5,352 bases of DNA from Candidatus Falkowbacteria bacterium CG23_combo_of_CG06-09_8_20_14_all_49_15 (GTDB lineage: Bacteria > Patescibacteriota > Patescibacteriia > Patescibacteriales > UM-FILTER-48-10), in assembly GCA_002771615.1 (NCBI GenBank), contig PCSD01000112.1, positions 1 to 5,352 on the forward strand. The letters run 5' to 3'. The stretch's first letter is position 1, and every line of letters starts with the position of its first letter. Positions 5,313 to 5,352 of this stretch are shown here, piece after piece. Position numbers and translations under genes: made by a program. Under the pieces are notes generated by a model. It saw only the letters and a program-made list of their open reading frames with translations. It was not told the origin of the DNA and ran no database searches.

Positions 5313-5352
5313 ATGCCCAAGTTGTTAAAAAATTCCAAGCTACCTAATTCGG
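5313..5352 (+). CDS. Start of an unidentified protein gene, cut by the window edge
   Basis: An ATG at 5313 opens a frame with 13 complete codons (MPKLLKNSKLPNS) that is still open at the end of the window. The basic, polar start is plausible for a cytoplasmic protein but is too short to identify. Its position, directly after a divergent intergenic region with an inverted repeat, supports a real gene. Like its neighbours it has no Shine-Dalgarno sequence. A short chance frame cannot be excluded. Confidence 0.35.
   Translation, partial: MPKLLKNSKLPNS

Overview
The window looks like ordinary chromosome from a small-genome bacterium, most plausibly a Patescibacteria (CPR) lineage. That placement is an inference. 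It rests on compact gene packing, AT-rich intergenic DNA, no Shine-Dalgarno sequence at any start, a tRNA gene without an encoded CCA, and the pairing of a bactofilin with a divergent lipid-kinase-like protein. Two genes (murI and the hexomutase) end in TGA, so the recoded UGA of Gracilibacteria/Absconditabacteria and Mycoplasma is unlikely. Six complete protein genes, one tRNA and the first codons of a probable seventh protein gene are supported.

Layout from left to right. A tRNA-Ala(GGC) gene lies on the minus strand (67-140), with a hairpin-forming leader and a good candidate promoter. Diverging from it is a plus-strand pair: a bactofilin (322-711), then 6 bp later a DAGK/YegS-like protein (718-1509) whose nucleotide-binding motif is degenerate. 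Glutamate racemase murI (1495-2349, minus) converges on this pair and overlaps its end by 15 bp. Only 29 bp separate murI from a divergent phosphomannomutase/phosphoglucomutase (2379-3737, plus). The 3' end of that gene overlaps by 8 bp a small unrecognised helical protein gene (3730-4026, minus). After 225 bp of AT-rich, non-coding-looking DNA comes tryptophanyl-tRNA synthetase trpS (4252-5250, minus). A 62-bp intergenic region with a perfect 9-bp inverted repeat then leads to a plus-strand reading frame (5313 onward) that runs off the window.

Functionally this is housekeeping. Envelope and shape themes dominate the left and centre: the bactofilin scaffold, D-glutamate for peptidoglycan, and hexose-phosphate interconversion for glycans. 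Translation functions (tRNA-Ala, TrpRS) sit at the two ends. By eye, base composition changes sharply near 2350, from AT-rich genes on the left to clearly GC-richer genes on the right.

I found no convincing new multi-gene system: no CRISPR array, mobile element or toxin-antitoxin pair. The points most worth a second look are the non-canonical DAGK-like protein beside the bactofilin, the tRNA leader that carries both a copy and the complement of the tRNA 3' end, the complete absence of Shine-Dalgarno sequences, and the very short divergent control regions.
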